This document shows, one piece after another, positions 13,535 to 14,466 of a DNA stretch of 14,466 nt. This DNA is from Clostridiales bacterium (GTDB lineage: Bacteria > Bacillota > Clostridia > Oscillospirales > Oscillospiraceae): positions 1 to 14,466 of the forward strand of contig DYBS01000039.1 of the NCBI GenBank assembly GCA_019418525.1, written 5' to 3'. Below the pieces are notes generated by a model. It was not told the DNA's origin and made no database searches. It was given only the letters and a program-made list of their open reading frames with translations. Position numbers and translations under genes: made by a program. Position 1 is the first letter of the stretch. Each line of letters begins with the position of its first letter.

Positions 13535-14320
13535 ATGGAATTGCATGTACTGGCCGTGGGCGATGTGGTGGGCGACGCCGGCGTAGAATGTCTCTCCCGC
13601 CGCCTGCGGGCCATCAAGCGGGAACACGACGTCCACTTCACCGTGGTCAACGGGGAAAATGCCGCCGGTGTGGGCATCCTACCCCGCCAGGCCGACCAAA
13701 TCTTTGACGCCGGGGCGGACGTCATCACCCTGGGCAACCACACCTGGAACCGGATGCAGATCGCCCGCTACCTGGATGACAATTCCTATATCCTCCGCCC
13801 TGCCAACTACGCCGGGGCGGTGCCCGGCCGTGGCTGGGGGGTCTTTGACGGTCCCCGGGGAGTGCGCATCGGGGTGCTGAACCTCATCGGCCGGTGCGAG
13901 CTGGACAGCAACGCCGACAACCCCTTCACCCTGGCCCGGCGCGTGGTGGGGGAGATGGAGGCCGACGTGGTGCTGGTGGACTTCCACGCCGAGGCCACCA
14001 GTGAAAAGGGCGCCATGGCTTACCATCTGGACGGGAAGGTGCAGGCCCTGTGGGGCACCCACACCCATGTGCCCACCGCCGACGGCCAGGTGCTGCCGGG
14101 CGGACTGGGCTTTATCACCGACCTGGGCATGACCGGTCCGGCCCGGAGCGTGCTGGGTGTGCGCGCCGACCAGGCCCTCAACCGCTTTCTGGGCGGCGTG
14201 CCCCAGCGCTTCGAGCAGGCCGACGGGCCGTGCAAGCTCAACTGCGTTCTCTTCACCATCGACACTGCCAGGAAGCGCTGCACTGCCGTGGAGCGGGTGG
14301 ATCTGCTGGAGGAACGGTAA
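13535..14320 (+). CDS. ymdB: YmdB-type metallophosphodiesterase (2',3'-cyclic nucleotide phosphodiesterase, TIGR00282 family)
   Basis: A 261-residue calcineurin-like phosphoesterase close in length to B. subtilis YmdB (about 264), a dinuclear-metal enzyme that hydrolyses 2',3'-cyclic nucleotides and influences biofilm formation and motility. The metal-binding set is complete: D10 in VGDVVGD, E41 in NGENAAG, N68-H69 in LGNHTW, H151 in VDFHAEATSEK, and H176 and H178 in GTHTHVPT. Conserved FITDLGMTGP (about 193-202) and the C-terminal VERVDLLEER are also typical. AAGGAGG sits 7 nt before the ATG. It is the second gene after the macrodomain gene. In many Firmicutes ymdB lies next to rny; here it does not, at least on this side. 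Confidence 0.93.
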   Translation: MELHVLAVGDVVGDAGVECLSRRLRAIKREHDVHFTVVNGENAAGVGILPRQADQIFDAGADVITLGNHTWNRMQIARYLDDNSYILRPANYAGAVPGRGWGVFDGPRGVRIGVLNLIGRCELDSNADNPFTLARRVVGEMEADVVLVDFHAEATSEKGAMAYHLDGKVQALWGTHTHVPTADGQVLPGGLGFITDLGMTGPARSVLGVRADQALNRFLGGVPQRFEQADGPCKLNCVLFTIDTARKRCTAVERVDLLEER

Positions 14321-14340
14321 GAGCGGCGCTTTCTGCCCTT

Positions 14341-14361
14341 TTCCGGGGAGCCCGGAATTTT
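14341..14361 (+). terminator. Possible intrinsic terminator after ymdB
   Basis: A 7-bp GC-containing stem (TTCCGGG, 14341-14347, with CCCGGAA, 14351-14357) with a GAG loop, followed by four T residues (14358-14361), 20 nt beyond the ymdB stop. The T run is short, so efficiency is uncertain. Confidence 0.5.
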
Positions 14362-14400
14362 GCGCTCGCCGCGCGGGCCGCTTATCCAGCGGGGACCCGA

Positions 14401-14420
14401 TTTCTTTTCGCGAAAAGAAA
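14401..14420. repeat. Perfect 20-bp palindrome in the intergenic region
   Basis: TTTCTTTTCG followed by its exact reverse complement, with no spacer. It is AT-rich except for the central CGCG. It may be part of a dispersed intergenic repeat with the hairpin at 14438-14466, or an operator for a gene beyond the right edge. Confidence 0.8.
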
Positions 14421-14437
14421 CCGGGGAAAGAAAAGGC

Positions 14438-14466
14438 GGAGAGGGGAACTTCTCGTTCCCCTCTCC
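14438..14466. repeat. Perfect 12-bp stem hairpin at the right edge
   Basis: GGAGAGGGGAAC (14438-14449) and its exact complement GTTCCCCTCTCC (14455-14466) flank a TTCTC loop. The arms stop at the window edge, so the structure may be longer. What follows is unknown, so I cannot say whether a T run makes it a terminator. Confidence 0.75.

Overview
The window looks like chromosome from a GC-rich, low-oxygen Gram-positive bacterium, most likely a gut clostridium of the Oscillospiraceae (Flavonifractor / Pseudoflavonifractor / Intestinimonas type). The grounds are strong GGAGG ribosome binding sites, an LPQTG sortase-anchored surface protein, Firmicute-style OppBCDF and YmdB proteins, and GC-rich codon use. 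The genus is an inference; no rRNA or marker gene is present.

Layout. (1) 1-3702, minus strand: oligopeptide ABC transporter operon oppB-oppC-oppD-oppF, with oppF cut by the left edge and no substrate-binding protein in view. (2) 3851-5113, minus: a polytopic membrane protein that reads as a degenerate relative of the sodium:alanine symporters (AGCS). It keeps the fold landmarks but not the two signature stretches. (3) 5296-6510, plus: a MalY/PatB-type PLP C-S lyase. It ends in a 13-bp hairpin terminator flanked by A and T runs, which also serves the gene converging from the right. (4) 6587-10798, minus: a 1403-residue LPQTG-anchored adhesin-like protein with SpaA/Cna-B/DUF11-type domains and a recent internal duplication. 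Its leader of about 180 nt contains what I read as a GEMM-I (cyclic di-GMP-I class) riboswitch. (5) 11041-11223, minus: a 60-residue protein of unknown function, whose promoter shares a 41-bp module with the adhesin promoter. (6) 11354-12604, minus: an M16 zinc peptidase. (7) 12731-14320, plus: a Zn-type macrodomain ADP-ribose hydrolase followed 15 nt later by a YmdB-type cyclic-nucleotide phosphodiesterase. (8) 14321-14466: hairpins and palindromes, part of which may be a dispersed repeat.

How it may work together. The most notable part is 10800-11305: a cyclic-dinucleotide riboswitch upstream of a sortase-anchored surface protein, driven by a promoter with poor -35 elements and a duplicated TGTAAC-N6-TGTGAC box. 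The same box drives the neighbouring small gene. This suggests two-layer control of cell-surface adhesion, by a transcription factor at the promoter and a cyclic dinucleotide at the leader RNA. YmdB, which affects biofilm formation in Bacillus subtilis, lies a few kb away, but a functional link is only a guess. No gene-free stretch exceeds 300 bases; the longest (10799-11040) holds the riboswitch leader and promoter.
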